In this document: positions 6,452-15,570 of the stretch, in pieces
Layout: every line of letters begins with the position of its first letter
Position numbering within the stretch: the first letter of the stretch is position 1
Origin: Nocardia sp. NBC_01503
GTDB lineage: Bacteria > Actinomycetota > Actinomycetes > Mycobacteriales > Mycobacteriaceae
Reading direction: 5' to 3'
Assembly: GCF_036327755.1 (NCBI RefSeq)
Contig: NZ_CP109596.1
Span: forward strand, 3,658,001 to 3,722,000
DNA: 64,000 bases
Translations under genes and position numbers: made by a program
The notes under the pieces: generated by a model
What the model saw: only the letters and a program-made list of their open reading frames with translations
What the model was told of the DNA's origin: nothing
Databases searched by the model: none

Positions 6452-8893
6452 GTGCGTGATTTCAATCCCTTTGCTGAGAAATACACATCCGAACCTGGAC
6501 TGATCAGGACGTGGAGGCCTGACGAAGAGCTTGTGTTCAAAGTTGAGGGTGCCTTCGGTGGTCGTTATGGCACGCTTTCCACGCGCGATGAGGTCCGGCG
6601 GCCGTGGGCCGAAGATATGTACGCGGAGTGGCGGGCTGACCATCTGAACACCGATGTCCAGCGGATATGGGGCAACCTGAATCGTTCCGGGACAATCCAA
6701 TTCGCGTACGAGCAACTGTTGCGCATCAAGAACCATCTGATGCGCACGGAACATCTGTTCACTCAACGCGGTGGGCTGCTAGGTACTTTCGACGCGGATC
6801 CGCTCATCGCGGAGTCATGGCTGAGATTGATCGAGGGGCGTGAGATTCCGCTTGATCTCCAGCTGCTCGAGCATGAACTGGCTGAGCTGACTTATCTGCT
6901 CGACCACCCAAATGCGACCGTGTCCGAAGCACATCAGTTCGCAGATCAGTATCGGCCGTGGGGAGATCGCGACGCAGTCGAAAACGATGGCCTGCTCTCG
7001 GATGGCGAACCTCGACCGTGGGAGAACGCTGATCGGTACCGGCCACCGGAGAGTCACGAGCCCTGGCGGGCCGGGCTTGCCGGCACGTCAAGCGATTACG
7101 GCAGGGGTCGGACGCTGACGCCGAACTCGAACCGCGGCGGATCAGCACCCGAAACCGGGTTACTGGAAGATCCGCACATCAAGTCGCCTTCTCCCGAACC
7201 CTCGAAACCAGGTTTGGGTGTGGACACGGATGCGCATCGAGCCGGCGTCAGTCCGATTGATCCTGACCACGCAAACAATCCCACTTTGGGTGCTCCTGGT
7301 ACGGAGGAGGTTCCGAAATCCGGTCTAGGTGTTGAACCCGCGAAGCCTGGCCTTCAGACCCAGCCCGGAACGGCCGAGGCGCCGCATCCCGAGGGAACCG
7401 CTCCGAAGAACAAGCCCAATGTCGTTGATCAACAACCTGCCGCGGAACCCACTAAACCCGGATCGAAACCCCAGCCCAACCCTGTTGAAGAACCTCATAC
7501 AGGAGGGATCGCTCCTAAGAACCAGCCGCCGGTCGCGGAGAAACCACAGCCGACCGTCTCTGTGCCGGTCGATGAAAGCAAACTTACGCCATTACATCCG
7601 CCGTACAAGCCCGACCCCGATCTCACAAAGGCGTTCGAGGATCTGGTCAAAAATTTGCCAGAGACAGTTCCCGGCTCCAACAACGGCCTGCCTGGTTTAA
7701 ACGATTATCCCAAGCCTAAGGCGTCGACTGATGCGAAGGGCAAGCCGCTTCCGACAGAAGAAGAAGTTACGAAGGCTTTCGGGGCACTTCATCCAGGTAA
7801 TGTGCAGGCGTCGCTAACCGACTCTATAGCCATTCTCTTGGCATGGTACGACGCTATCGAGGCAGAGCGTGAAAACGGGGGGAAGACTTCCAAAGAGGAA
7901 GATCACAAGAGTTATGAGAGGGAGAAGTACTTCGGACAGGTGCCTCCTTACGAAACCGACCCGGACGCTTGGATGCGTAAGAATGATCCTATGGGCTGGT
8001 TGCAAGTCAACTATCCGGAGATATATTACAAACTGAATCCGCCCAGGTGGGGCTCGGACGCGAAACTGCGCGGACTGCTCGACCAGGACGAATCAGATTT
8101 GGTCAACGGGCTTTCCTCTCAGGGTGGGCATGCATCGAATATGACACATGGCCTTGACTCGCAGGATCGACGTACGTCGCCTCCGGCCCCGGATGCCTGG
8201 CCGCATTCATCGGTGCAGCCCGGTGTGACGACGCATCCGTCGCTGCAACAGCCCGGTGTGACAACACGGCCGTCACCACAGCAGCCCGGTATCCATCCGC
8301 CGAAGTCGCAGCAGCAGCCGGGTGTCACCACGCATCCGTCGCAACCGAACCTCGGTGATACCGCACCGAAGTCACAACAGCAGCCTGGCGTCACGACCCC
8401 GCGGTCGCAGCCGAATAGTGCGCCCGTGCAACCGAGTACAGTTCAGCCCGGCGTGACGGATCCCGGTAGGACGGGGAATCCGGGGGTATCTCAGCCGAGC
8501 GTGAGGCCCGTGCAACCCGGGGTTACGGTTCCGCGGTCGCAGCCGAGTATCCCGCCCGTGTCAACGGATCCGCTGGAGGCCGGGCAGGCCATGCATGCGC
8601 CGAATCGTGGGTTCGCGCGTGGCGGTATGGTTTGGGCCGCTGCACCCTGGGCTTCTGAACAGGTTGCGCCGCTGGACAACTCCACTCAACTGGCAATGTT
8701 GCGCGAAACCATGGGCGCGTTCACGACGCCGAGATTCCCGATCGCCCCGATCGGGCCATTGCGCGGAGCGGGAGACCGGGCCGAACGAGCTGATCAACCG
8801 CTCGTCGTGCATGTCGCTGTGCGTGACTCGGTGGGCATCAGCCACCAGAAGCGGGAAGCCGGCAAGGTCATGGCTCTGAGCGCGCGGCTGTAA
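6452..8893 (+). CDS. C-terminal part of toxin 1: helical domain, Pro-rich stalk, tape-measure-like tail
   Basis: This is in the same frame as the nuclease part and probably the same protein (continuous from 6329). GTG 6452 is only a formal start. Residues 1-150 of this piece are helical with YEQLLRIKNHLMRTEHLF and LLEHELAELTYLL, a module that recurs in polymorphic toxins next to nuclease domains. About residues 190-400 are Pro/Lys-rich with repeated KPGL and APKN elements. Residues 400-560 form a mixed domain (TKAFGALHPGNVQASLTDSI). Residues 589-700 carry QPGV repeats. The last 100 (GFARGGMVWAAAPWA..., ending PLVVHVAVRDSVGI) look like a tape-measure tail. I infer that the tail tethers or loads the toxin into a phage tail. 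Confidence 0.6.
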   Translation: MRDFNPFAEKYTSEPGLIRTWRPDEELVFKVEGAFGGRYGTLSTRDEVRRPWAEDMYAEWRADHLNTDVQRIWGNLNRSGTIQFAYEQLLRIKNHLMRTEHLFTQRGGLLGTFDADPLIAESWLRLIEGREIPLDLQLLEHELAELTYLLDHPNATVSEAHQFADQYRPWGDRDAVENDGLLSDGEPRPWENADRYRPPESHEPWRAGLAGTSSDYGRGRTLTPNSNRGGSAPETGLLEDPHIKSPSPEPSKPGLGVDTDAHRAGVSPIDPDHANNPTLGAPGTEEVPKSGLGVEPAKPGLQTQPGTAEAPHPEGTAPKNKPNVVDQQPAAEPTKPGSKPQPNPVEEPHTGGIAPKNQPPVAEKPQPTVSVPVDESKLTPLHPPYKPDPDLTKAFEDLVKNLPETVPGSNNGLPGLNDYPKPKASTDAKGKPLPTEEEVTKAFGALHPGNVQASLTDSIAILLAWYDAIEAERENGGKTSKEEDHKSYEREKYFGQVPPYETDPDAWMRKNDPMGWLQVNYPEIYYKLNPPRWGSDAKLRGLLDQDESDLVNGLSSQGGHASNMTHGLDSQDRRTSPPAPDAWPHSSVQPGVTTHPSLQQPGVTTRPSPQQPGIHPPKSQQQPGVTTHPSQPNLGDTAPKSQQQPGVTTPRSQPNSAPVQPSTVQPGVTDPGRTGNPGVSQPSVRPVQPGVTVPRSQPSIPPVSTDPLEAGQAMHAPNRGFARGGMVWAAAPWASEQVAPLDNSTQLAMLRETMGAFTTPRFPIAPIGPLRGAGDRAERADQPLVVHVAVRDSVGISHQKREAGKVMALSARL
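8217..8552 (+). repeat. QPGV repeat array in toxin 1
   Basis: Eight imperfect units of roughly 10-16 residues built on Q-P-G-V/I-T, with spacers rich in Pro, Ser, Gln and Thr (for example QQPGVTTHPS, QQPGVTTRPS, QPGVTVPRS). The DNA repeats are imperfect, in coding frame and of uneven spacing, so this is a protein stalk or linker, not a CRISPR array. Confidence 0.8.
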
Positions 8894-8979
8894 CTACATT
8901 AGTGATACCGCAGGCGTTCGAGGCAAGGTCGATAGCGACTGCGGTCAACCGGATCCGGGGTGGGAAGTGAGATTCTGAT

Positions 8980-9771
8980 GTGCGGATGCAGGCGGACTCC
9001 TTGACCGCCGACAAGCTGGAACGGTTGCGGGCCAAGACCGTTTCGGTATTGAGCGAGGCGATGGTCGCGCGGGGATGCGAGTTGTTCGAGCCGCCTGCGA
9101 CCTGGGTGGTGGACGACTCGTGGACCCGATCTTTGTGGTTTGTCCTGCCTGCCGCAGGTGGGATCACGCCGGCGCGGCCAATGGTGGTCGCATACGTCGG
9201 CAAGCATCGTGTCAGGGGCCCGGCACTGAACCTGGCCATCAACGGATTCGCGGTGATCGCGGCGGACATTGTGGCCGAGATGAGGCGAGGGATGCCGCTG
9301 GCGGCTCATCTCGAGGGAGATACGCCCGGCGACGAGTACTTCCAAAATATCGACACCGCGGAGTTCGGCCTGTTACGGGATCGGCCGAGTTCCTCGTTTC
9401 CGGGATTTGTTGTCAAGACCGACAGTTCGACGGATATCTGGCACGCGGTCGGTGAGTTCGTCGAGTTGGCCTGCGGCCCACAGGTGACGGAGTGGTTCGG
9501 GGACCGCGACTCGGTCGCGAAGCTTTTGGAGCTGGCGCGCCTCCCATTGGATTCGACACCCTGGGATCAGGAGAATCCCGGTGCCGATCGTTTGCGCGGC
9601 GTGGTGCTGTTATCCGTCGTAACCGGGCATTACGCCGATGCCGCAGCGCTGATGAGCTGGTACCTGGAACGTAAGACCTATCGAATGCGAGACTCGTTCG
9701 AGCGTGCGTCAGCATTCGATATGGCGCTGTCCGAACGTTTCCCGGAATACAGCGCCCACCGCGGAAAGTAG
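8980..9771 (+). CDS. Family A immunity-like protein, copy 1 (follows toxin 1)
   Basis: About 263 residues; start GTG 8980 or ATG 8986. I do not recognise a named family, but it is a clear paralogue of the proteins at 18247 and 21891. Shared elements in order: an N-terminal helix 'SVLSEAMVARG', 'LWFVLPAAGG', a central variable part, 'EWFGDRDSVAKLLELAR', 'RLRGVVLLSVV.G', 'AALMSWYLER', and the C-terminal 'AFDMALSERFPEY'. No signal peptide or membrane helix is visible, so it should be cytoplasmic. A member of this family directly follows each of the two toxin genes, which is why I infer an immunity or toxin-chaperone role. It is followed nine bases later by the gene at 9781. Confidence 0.65.
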   Translation: MRMQADSLTADKLERLRAKTVSVLSEAMVARGCELFEPPATWVVDDSWTRSLWFVLPAAGGITPARPMVVAYVGKHRVRGPALNLAINGFAVIAADIVAEMRRGMPLAAHLEGDTPGDEYFQNIDTAEFGLLRDRPSSSFPGFVVKTDSSTDIWHAVGEFVELACGPQVTEWFGDRDSVAKLLELARLPLDSTPWDQENPGADRLRGVVLLSVVTGHYADAAALMSWYLERKTYRMRDSFERASAFDMALSERFPEYSAHRGK

Positions 9772-9780
9772 GCTTCAGCC

Positions 9781-10302
9781 ATGACTGCCGGATTCGGGCC
9801 GTTGCTCCGGCGCATGGGTAGGGCTGTGGAGAACTTCCAGCTGTCACTCGAGCTCAACAAAACTCGTCCCGAAGAAGCCAGGCCGCGTGAGGCGGCATTC
9901 GCTCGCGGTATGGCGTGCCTCGTGGAGATCGAGGGGAGTCTCGAGCGGCCGGGTGGGGAGCTGTCCGAATTTCGGCGGCAGGTCGCTGTGCTGGTGGCAG
10001 CCAATACCAGGGGACTCTTCCCGTATGTCTTCGACTCGCTGCACGCAGCGATCAAGTCCATCGACGACGGCTGGTACGACCCGTGTTTGCGCCGCTCGGC
10101 GTTGCAGTTGTTCCGCGAGAACTATCCGGGCGCGGGGGAGTTGTTCGACGCGGATCGCGATATCACCGAATCCGTCGTGGAGATGGACGAGTGGCTTCGC
10201 GAGCGGGCACCGGACGTAGAGCCCTTGCTCGAAGGGCGGATTCCGGACGGATTGCCGGACGGTCATTGGTGGTGGAGGTTGCCCGATCACTCCGGGCTGT
10301 AA
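9781..10302 (+). CDS. Hypothetical protein in toxin 1 module
   Basis: 173 residues, predicted soluble and largely helical, ending in Trp-rich DGHWWWRLPDHSGL. I recognise no family. It begins nine bases after the family A gene and is presumably in the same transcript. Size and position fit a second immunity or accessory protein for toxin 1; this rests on context only. Confidence 0.5.
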   Translation: MTAGFGPLLRRMGRAVENFQLSLELNKTRPEEARPREAAFARGMACLVEIEGSLERPGGELSEFRRQVAVLVAANTRGLFPYVFDSLHAAIKSIDDGWYDPCLRRSALQLFRENYPGAGELFDADRDITESVVEMDEWLRERAPDVEPLLEGRIPDGLPDGHWWWRLPDHSGL

Positions 10303-10509
10303 CTCCCTCTTGTAGGAACTCTCCTGGGCCGCAGCGCTATTGGGGTGTTGTGTTGGGCGCGAGCGGCCGGTTGTCATATCTGCCGGGATACGATTCCGTT
10401 GTGGTTGGGTCGTGAAACGACCCACGTTGGATGTCGGCGCGAATTGCGCGAATCCCGTTGTCATGCCCCGGTTTTCGTGGCTGCTCACTTCACCCTCTGG
10501 AGATCCTTC
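10303..10509. other. Gap before the tandem tail-region genes
   Basis: 207 bases with no convincing gene. It contains TTGTCATATC followed by GATACGATTCC near 10373-10394, which includes a TACGAT -10-like hexamer (10389-10394), but the spacing to any -35 is poor. It probably holds the promoter that restarts transcription of tail genes after toxin module 1. Confidence 0.3.
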
Positions 10510-10893
10510 ATGTCTATTCCGCTGCACGAGCATTGTGATCAGGACACGCCGGAGGAGGCGTTCGTCTGGGCGTTGATCGGGCTGCCGGGGCCGCGCAATT
10601 CGCCGCTGATGGTGCATCCGGAGACGCTGGGAGAGTGGTCCAAGCATTTGTGGGACTTGGGGTTTCGGCATGCGCCGGAGGATCAGACCAAGGAATATCA
10701 TCCGCCGGCGCGGGGGCATCACCATTGGCTCAATGGGCTCGGGCAGTGGCTGCCGCAGGGGACCGATCGGGTGGTTGTGCCGGATCTGCCGGATGTCACC
10801 GCGATGACGGCGGAGGAGCGGGCGCATGTGGTGCGGCAGTTGCGTGATCACGGTGATCTGGCGCATCTGGTGGACCGGCCCGACGCTGACTGA
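10510..10893 (+). CDS. Small tail-region protein (DUF2744-like), copy 1
   Basis: 127 residues from ATG 10510. The pattern 'EEAFVWALIGLPGP', 'LMVHPETL..WSKHLWDLGFRH', 'YHPPARG' and 'W...G.GQWLPQG' fits the small actinophage tail-region family (DUF2744-like) encoded just after the large minor tail protein. Its biochemical role is unknown. The next gene (10929) is a tandem paralogue with the same motifs. In-frame codons upstream of 10510 are open but do not look like protein, so I chose this start. Confidence 0.7.
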   Translation: MSIPLHEHCDQDTPEEAFVWALIGLPGPRNSPLMVHPETLGEWSKHLWDLGFRHAPEDQTKEYHPPARGHHHWLNGLGQWLPQGTDRVVVPDLPDVTAMTAEERAHVVRQLRDHGDLAHLVDRPDAD

Positions 10894-10928
10894 CCCACCC
10901 TCATCCTCTTCGAAATACGGAGTGTTCC

Positions 10929-11375
10929 ATGGCTATTCCCCTGCACGAGACCTGTGATCCGAACAAGCCCGAGGAAGCGTTCCTGTGGGCGCTGGTTGGC
11001 CTTCCTGGCCAAAGGCGGGCGCCGCTGATGGTGCATCCGGACGTGCTGCGGAAGTGGTCGAAACACCTGTGGGAGCTGGGATTCCGGCACTACCCGGACT
11101 TGCAGGTTCACGAATATCACCCGCCCGCCCGCGGACATGGGCAGTGGCTCAACGGCTCCGGTGAATGGCTGCCCAAGGGCACCCCGCGGGCCGCGCATTC
11201 GACCGCACCGAATATCGCCGAACTGACCACGCACGAACGCGCGCGCATGATCGAGCAGCTGCGCGCCAACGGCGACCTCGCGCACTTGGTCGATCTGCTC
11301 GAATTACCTTCCAGCACGGCCTCGGCGGGCAACGCGGACACTGTGATCGAGGACGAGAATGACCTCCCCCGATAA
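10929..11375 (+). CDS. Small tail-region protein (DUF2744-like), copy 2
   Basis: 148 residues, a tandem paralogue of the preceding gene: MAIPLHETCDPNKPEEAFLW, then LMVHPDVLRKWSKHLWELGF and GSGEWLPKG match position for position, and the end is 20 residues longer. It overlaps the first tail-tip gene by 17 bases, so the two are expressed together. Two tandem copies of this gene are unusual and point to local duplication in the tail-tip region. Confidence 0.7.
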   Translation: MAIPLHETCDPNKPEEAFLWALVGLPGQRRAPLMVHPDVLRKWSKHLWELGFRHYPDLQVHEYHPPARGHGQWLNGSGEWLPKGTPRAAHSTAPNIAELTTHERARMIEQLRANGDLAHLVDLLELPSSTASAGNADTVIEDENDLPR

Positions 11376-12717
11376 GCACGTCCCATCGGGCGCGTACGGG
11401 GGTTCCTCCTCGTCGGGCAATAATATCGCCAACCTCCAGGCCGTCACCTGGGCGGGCGCCCGCGATGCGGTCGTGGCCAATGTGATGGGCTCGTTCTCCG
11501 ATGTGAACATGGCGAACGCGGGCCTGATGGGTAACGCGCACAACGCATTGGGTGCGGCGAACTCCGCCGCGGAGATCGCGGGCAACGCACAGCAGACGGC
11601 CGTGGATGTCCAGACCACGACGGCGTCCAACGCCTCGGTGGTGGCGAGTATGACCGCCTCGCAGGAGGGGTTGAACTACGGCGGAACAGTTTTCACCGAT
11701 ATCTTCGACCGCCAGTCGCTGCAACCGGGTTACAGCACCTTCACCACCGGCCAGGTTGCGAACCTGGTGATCACCAACAAGCAATGCGGGCTGTCGAGTA
11801 CGGGAAATCAGGGCTCCGGCAATGTGATCGCGCTGGCCGCCACTGTCACGCAGACCGACGATCAGGCGGTGTCGGTCGTGATGGGCAGTGGTGGCGGTCA
11901 GGGCAGCCCCGAGACCTTCCTGATCGCCCGCGCGGCAGCGGATCTGCGCACCTTCGCCTGCGCGAAGGTCGCCGCGGGCCGCATCACGCTGGGCTATGGC
12001 ACGCGCAAGGATATGTCCAGCGCCATTGTCGAAACCAGATCGGCTGCGGCGCAGGTGAATACGGGCGACACCGTACTGCTGGAGGCGATTGGCCCCACCT
12101 ACACGCTCTTCGTGAACGGCCTGGAGATCCTGCAGTGGAACGACGCCGAGCAGCTGACGCCGGTCGCCGCCGCCAACCGTTCCTTCGGATTCGGAATCTC
12201 CTACAGCGCAGGATGGTTCGGCAGAAACTACTCGTTCAACGCCGCGGGCTTGACCGCCGTCGATATGAAAGCGCCACCGACCGTCGGCACCGGATGGTCG
12301 TTGCAGATGGCGGCTCAAAGCAGTGTCGCCGCACCGGCGGTGAATGTCCCGACCGTATTCCCCGCGGGCACTTTCAGCGGCCTGGTGACCTCCAACAATG
12401 TCACCGTGCTCGATCAGGGTTCGGGCCGCATTCAGATCCAGAAGGCGGGTTGGTACGGCGTCACCGTGCGGTTCCAGCTGGACCGCGGCATCAGCTCTTT
12501 CCGGACCTACGTATGCATGGCTTCCGGTGCGGGCGTGGCGCTTACGGCCGCGCGTAAAGGCCCGCTCACATCCCAGGCCTACGCCACGAACACGAGCGCG
12601 ACCTTCGTGCTCTATCTCCAGGCGGGCTCGGTGGTCGCTCCCGGCTATTTCCTCCCCAGCGGGGCAAACATCGTCGGTCCCGCAACGTATTTCGATGGCG
12701 CGCTGCTCAGCTACTGA
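11359..12717 (+). CDS. Tail-tip/fibre protein, copy 1 of 3
   Basis: 452 residues. Residues 1-100 are low-complexity Ala/Asn/Ser-rich (phage 'SPDKHVPSGAYGGSS' start, then helical). Residues 110-300 form a beta-sandwich that looks concanavalin/LamG-like (FTDIFDRQSL, VSVVMG, FGFGISYSAG). Residues 315-452 resemble a C1q/TNF-like head ('RIQIQKAGWYGVTVRFQLD', ending GPATYFDGALLSY). Such proteins form trimeric receptor-binding tips. The two genes that follow have the same architecture, with the ends most conserved, so this is a tandem triplication. Confidence 0.75.
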   Translation: MTSPDKHVPSGAYGGSSSSGNNIANLQAVTWAGARDAVVANVMGSFSDVNMANAGLMGNAHNALGAANSAAEIAGNAQQTAVDVQTTTASNASVVASMTASQEGLNYGGTVFTDIFDRQSLQPGYSTFTTGQVANLVITNKQCGLSSTGNQGSGNVIALAATVTQTDDQAVSVVMGSGGGQGSPETFLIARAAADLRTFACAKVAAGRITLGYGTRKDMSSAIVETRSAAAQVNTGDTVLLEAIGPTYTLFVNGLEILQWNDAEQLTPVAAANRSFGFGISYSAGWFGRNYSFNAAGLTAVDMKAPPTVGTGWSLQMAAQSSVAAPAVNVPTVFPAGTFSGLVTSNNVTVLDQGSGRIQIQKAGWYGVTVRFQLDRGISSFRTYVCMASGAGVALTAARKGPLTSQAYATNTSATFVLYLQAGSVVAPGYFLPSGANIVGPATYFDGALLSY

Positions 12718-12733
12718 ACCCTAAGGACATTCG

Positions 12734-14107
12734 ATGACCTCACCCGACAGAAAGGTTCCCTCCGGCGCGTATGTCGGGTCGTCGGCGCCGAACAACGTCG
12801 CGAACCTGCAAACGGTGACCTGGGCGGGAGTCGAACGGTCGACCGTCGCCAATCTCTACGCGTCGTATCAGGGTGTGACCACCGCGAGCCAGAATATGAA
12901 CGGCGACAACGCCGTTTCCGCCGCTTCGGCGCAGGCGGCCGGATCCGATTCGGGCACGGCGCAGTCGACCGGGTCGGCCGCGCAGAACACCGCGGCGGCC
13001 AACTCCGCGTCCATCGCCACGCTGCTGCCGCCCCCACCGCCACCGACCACGCCCGGGACCACGCTCACCGACAACTTCGCCAGAGCGACGCTCGGGCCGA
13101 ACTACACGACTGTCAAATCCGGTCAGGTCGCGGATCTGATCATCGCGAGCAACCAGGTACGGCTGGATCCGAACGGCAGCAACTCCGGGACCGGATCCGC
13201 TATCGCGTTGAATACCACTGCTTTACAGACCGACAGTCAGTCGGTGTCCGTGGTGATGGGTGCGGCGAACAATGCCGGCAATTCCGCGACCGGGATCATC
13301 CTTCGCGCGGACCCGCAACTGGCCACGTTCGCGTACGCCTGGGTCTACTCGACCGTCATCTATATCGGTTCGGGCACGCGCGCCAATGGCACCAACAGCT
13401 ACAGCGACTGGACCTCGGTCGCGACGTCCGTCAACACCGGTGACACGGTGACCTTCACCGCGGTCGGCAGCACCTATCAGGTCCTGGTGAACAACTATCC
13501 CGTCGTCGGCTATTCCGATGGCGCGGGGACCGTTCCGACCGGCTCCGGCCATCGCTCGGTGGGCTTCGGCTGCTCATACGTTTCGGGGAAGTTCTCCTTC
13601 TCCGTCGCCGGTTTCACCGCCGCCGATCAGCAACCGGCCCCCGTCACCGGCATCGGGTGGAGCCTGGTTCGGAGCAGCACCACCGGTGCCGCCAGGGGCG
13701 CGGGGGCGATGACCCGCCTGACGGGCGTGTTCGACACCGTCCGGCAGGCCAACAATGTGTCGATCATCAGCCTGGGCGCCGGACAGGTCCAGGTGAATCG
13801 CGCCGGCTGGTATCTCATCAGCATCGCGTACAACTTCTCGGCTCTCGATTATTCGATGCGCACCGAACTGTGGAGCGCGCCGAGCCCGGGCGGAAGTTGG
13901 GGCATGGTGCGGGCCGGAGCCGTCGGTGACGGCGGTAGCAGCGATAGCGATGGCAACCCCACCGGCGATTCCTACTGCACCAGTGGCTCATTCGTCGTCT
14001 ACCTGCCGAAGGGCGCACTCGTCGCACCGGGCCTGTCCACCAACACATCCAATTCGCTGGTCGGCCCGTTCACCTGTTTCGATGGCGCGCTGCTGAACTG
14101 GCTGTAG
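12734..14107 (+). CDS. Tail-tip/fibre protein, copy 2 of 3
   Basis: 457 residues, paralogue of the genes on both sides: the same SPDRKVPSGAYVGSS start, an Ala/Ser-rich helical segment, a Pro stretch (LLPPPPPPTTP), a beta-sandwich starting LTDNFARATLGPNYTT, and a C1q/TNF-like end ('QVQVNRAGWYLISIAYNF', TCFDGALLNWL). It starts 16 bases after copy 1. The central sandwich differs most between copies, which would fit different surface glycans as receptors; that is inference. Confidence 0.75.
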   Translation: MTSPDRKVPSGAYVGSSAPNNVANLQTVTWAGVERSTVANLYASYQGVTTASQNMNGDNAVSAASAQAAGSDSGTAQSTGSAAQNTAAANSASIATLLPPPPPPTTPGTTLTDNFARATLGPNYTTVKSGQVADLIIASNQVRLDPNGSNSGTGSAIALNTTALQTDSQSVSVVMGAANNAGNSATGIILRADPQLATFAYAWVYSTVIYIGSGTRANGTNSYSDWTSVATSVNTGDTVTFTAVGSTYQVLVNNYPVVGYSDGAGTVPTGSGHRSVGFGCSYVSGKFSFSVAGFTAADQQPAPVTGIGWSLVRSSTTGAARGAGAMTRLTGVFDTVRQANNVSIISLGAGQVQVNRAGWYLISIAYNFSALDYSMRTELWSAPSPGGSWGMVRAGAVGDGGSSDSDGNPTGDSYCTSGSFVVYLPKGALVAPGLSTNTSNSLVGPFTCFDGALLNWL

Positions 14108-14122
14108 CACAGAGGATTTCGA

Positions 14123-15478
14123 ATGACTTCGCCCGACAAGTCCGTTCCCGCAGGCGCTTACACCGGCACCGCGGGCGGCAATATCTCCGCTCTGCAGGCC
14201 GTCACCTTCGAATCGGCGCAGGCGTCGGTGGTCTCGAGTATTTCGACCGCCTTCGCCGGCGCGGCCGGTGGAAGTGGCAGTTTGAACGCCGCCACGCAGC
14301 ACGCTTTGAATGCGGCCACCAACGCGCAATCGACTGCGGGAAACGCCAATTCGACCGCGAACGCCGCGCAGGGCTCCACGACCGCCAACTCGACCGTGAT
14401 CAGCGGCCTGCTGGCCGGACAGCGCGCACAGGACGGTGGCGGCAGCGTATTCAGTGACATCTTCGATCGCGACACGCTGGGCCCGGACTACCTGACGATC
14501 AAGGTGGGTCCGGTCGCCGACCTGGTGATCACCAACGGTGAGGTGGGCCTGGCCCAGCAGGGCGACGAGGGCACCGGCTTCGTCCTGGCCGTAAACACCG
14601 CTCGCGCATCGAAAACCGACGATCAAGCGGTATCGGCGGTCATGGGTTCCGATCGCAGTTCCGACCTCATCGGTGCCATCCTGATCGCCCGCGCGGCCGC
14701 GGACCTGTCGAGCTTCGTCTGGTCGGTGTCCAGCCGCACCCAGACTTCGATCGGGTACGGGACGTATACCGGCGGCAACTTCCACTTCACCCCGTGGACA
14801 ACGGTTTCGGCGCCGGTGCACACCGGCGACACGGTCACCCTCGACTGCGTCGGCAGCACCTACGCGTTGCTCGTGAACGGCGCCCCCGTCGCCTCGGCGA
14901 CCGATCCCGCGAAGGCGAGCCCGGTGGGCCCGTCGAACCGGCACTTCGGCTTCGGCAGCCAGTACTACTGGACCGGCATCCGTTGGTCTTTCTCCTTCAA
15001 TATCGCGGGCCTGAACATCGCCGATCTGGCCGCCCCCACGGTCTCCGGCACCGGCTGGAGCCTGATGTGCCTGTCCACCTCGATCGGTGCACCGAGCGGT
15101 GAACTCAGGTTCCCGGCAAACACATTCGACACCCAACGCGTCCCCGCGAGCAATGTGACGATCATCGATCAGGGCCGCGGCCAGATCCAAGTGACCAAGG
15201 CCGGTTGGTACGCCATCTCGATCGCCTACAACCTGACCGCCGTGGTGATCAACGGTCCTGCCTGCGACCTCTGGTGGGCCCCCACCAGCGCGGGCCCCTG
15301 GGCAATCCTGCGCAATGGCCACAACGCGACCAACAGCGTAGGCAACACCGCCGCCGCGGAAATCTTCACCGTCTACCTCCCTGCCGGATCCCTGGTGTGC
15401 CCGGGCTATTCCCTCAACGTCAACGCCACCATCACCGGCCCCAACACCTATTTCGACGGCGCCTTCATCAGCTACTGA
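14123..15478 (+). CDS. Tail-tip/fibre protein, copy 3 of 3
   Basis: 451 residues with the same layout as copies 1 and 2: SPDKSVPAGAYTGTA start, Ala/Asn-rich helix, SVFSDIFDRDTLGPDYLT sandwich, and 'QIQVTKAGWYAISIAYNLT' head ending TYFDGAFISY. A strong terminator (15501-15531) follows, ending the tail-tip transcript before toxin module 2. Whether all three copies assemble into one particle or alternate cannot be told from sequence. Confidence 0.75.
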   Translation: MTSPDKSVPAGAYTGTAGGNISALQAVTFESAQASVVSSISTAFAGAAGGSGSLNAATQHALNAATNAQSTAGNANSTANAAQGSTTANSTVISGLLAGQRAQDGGGSVFSDIFDRDTLGPDYLTIKVGPVADLVITNGEVGLAQQGDEGTGFVLAVNTARASKTDDQAVSAVMGSDRSSDLIGAILIARAAADLSSFVWSVSSRTQTSIGYGTYTGGNFHFTPWTTVSAPVHTGDTVTLDCVGSTYALLVNGAPVASATDPAKASPVGPSNRHFGFGSQYYWTGIRWSFSFNIAGLNIADLAAPTVSGTGWSLMCLSTSIGAPSGELRFPANTFDTQRVPASNVTIIDQGRGQIQVTKAGWYAISIAYNLTAVVINGPACDLWWAPTSAGPWAILRNGHNATNSVGNTAAAEIFTVYLPAGSLVCPGYSLNVNATITGPNTYFDGAFISY

Positions 15479-15500
15479 CCCACCGCCAATATTTCAAAGC

Positions 15501-15531
15501 CTAAGGCACCCAGTGCCTCTGGGTGCCTTAG
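15501..15531 (+). terminator. Hairpin terminator after the tail-tip triplet
   Basis: CTAAGGCACCCAG, five-base loop, CTGGGTGCCTTAG: a perfect 13-bp stem 22 bases after the third tail-tip gene. It separates the structural operon from toxin 2. Confidence 0.8.
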
Positions 15532-15570
15532 CTTCTCATACCCATATTCAAGATATGCGAGCAAACTCCA

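Noticed and set aside
8217..8552. Possible CRISPR array
   Set aside because: The repeats are imperfect, vary in spacing and encode QPGV protein repeats in frame; there are no cas genes.
13988..15322. Long minus-strand open frame (444 codons) opposite tail-tip copy 3
   Set aside because: The plus strand has three clear paralogues in the same frame; the antisense frame is a codon-bias artefact.
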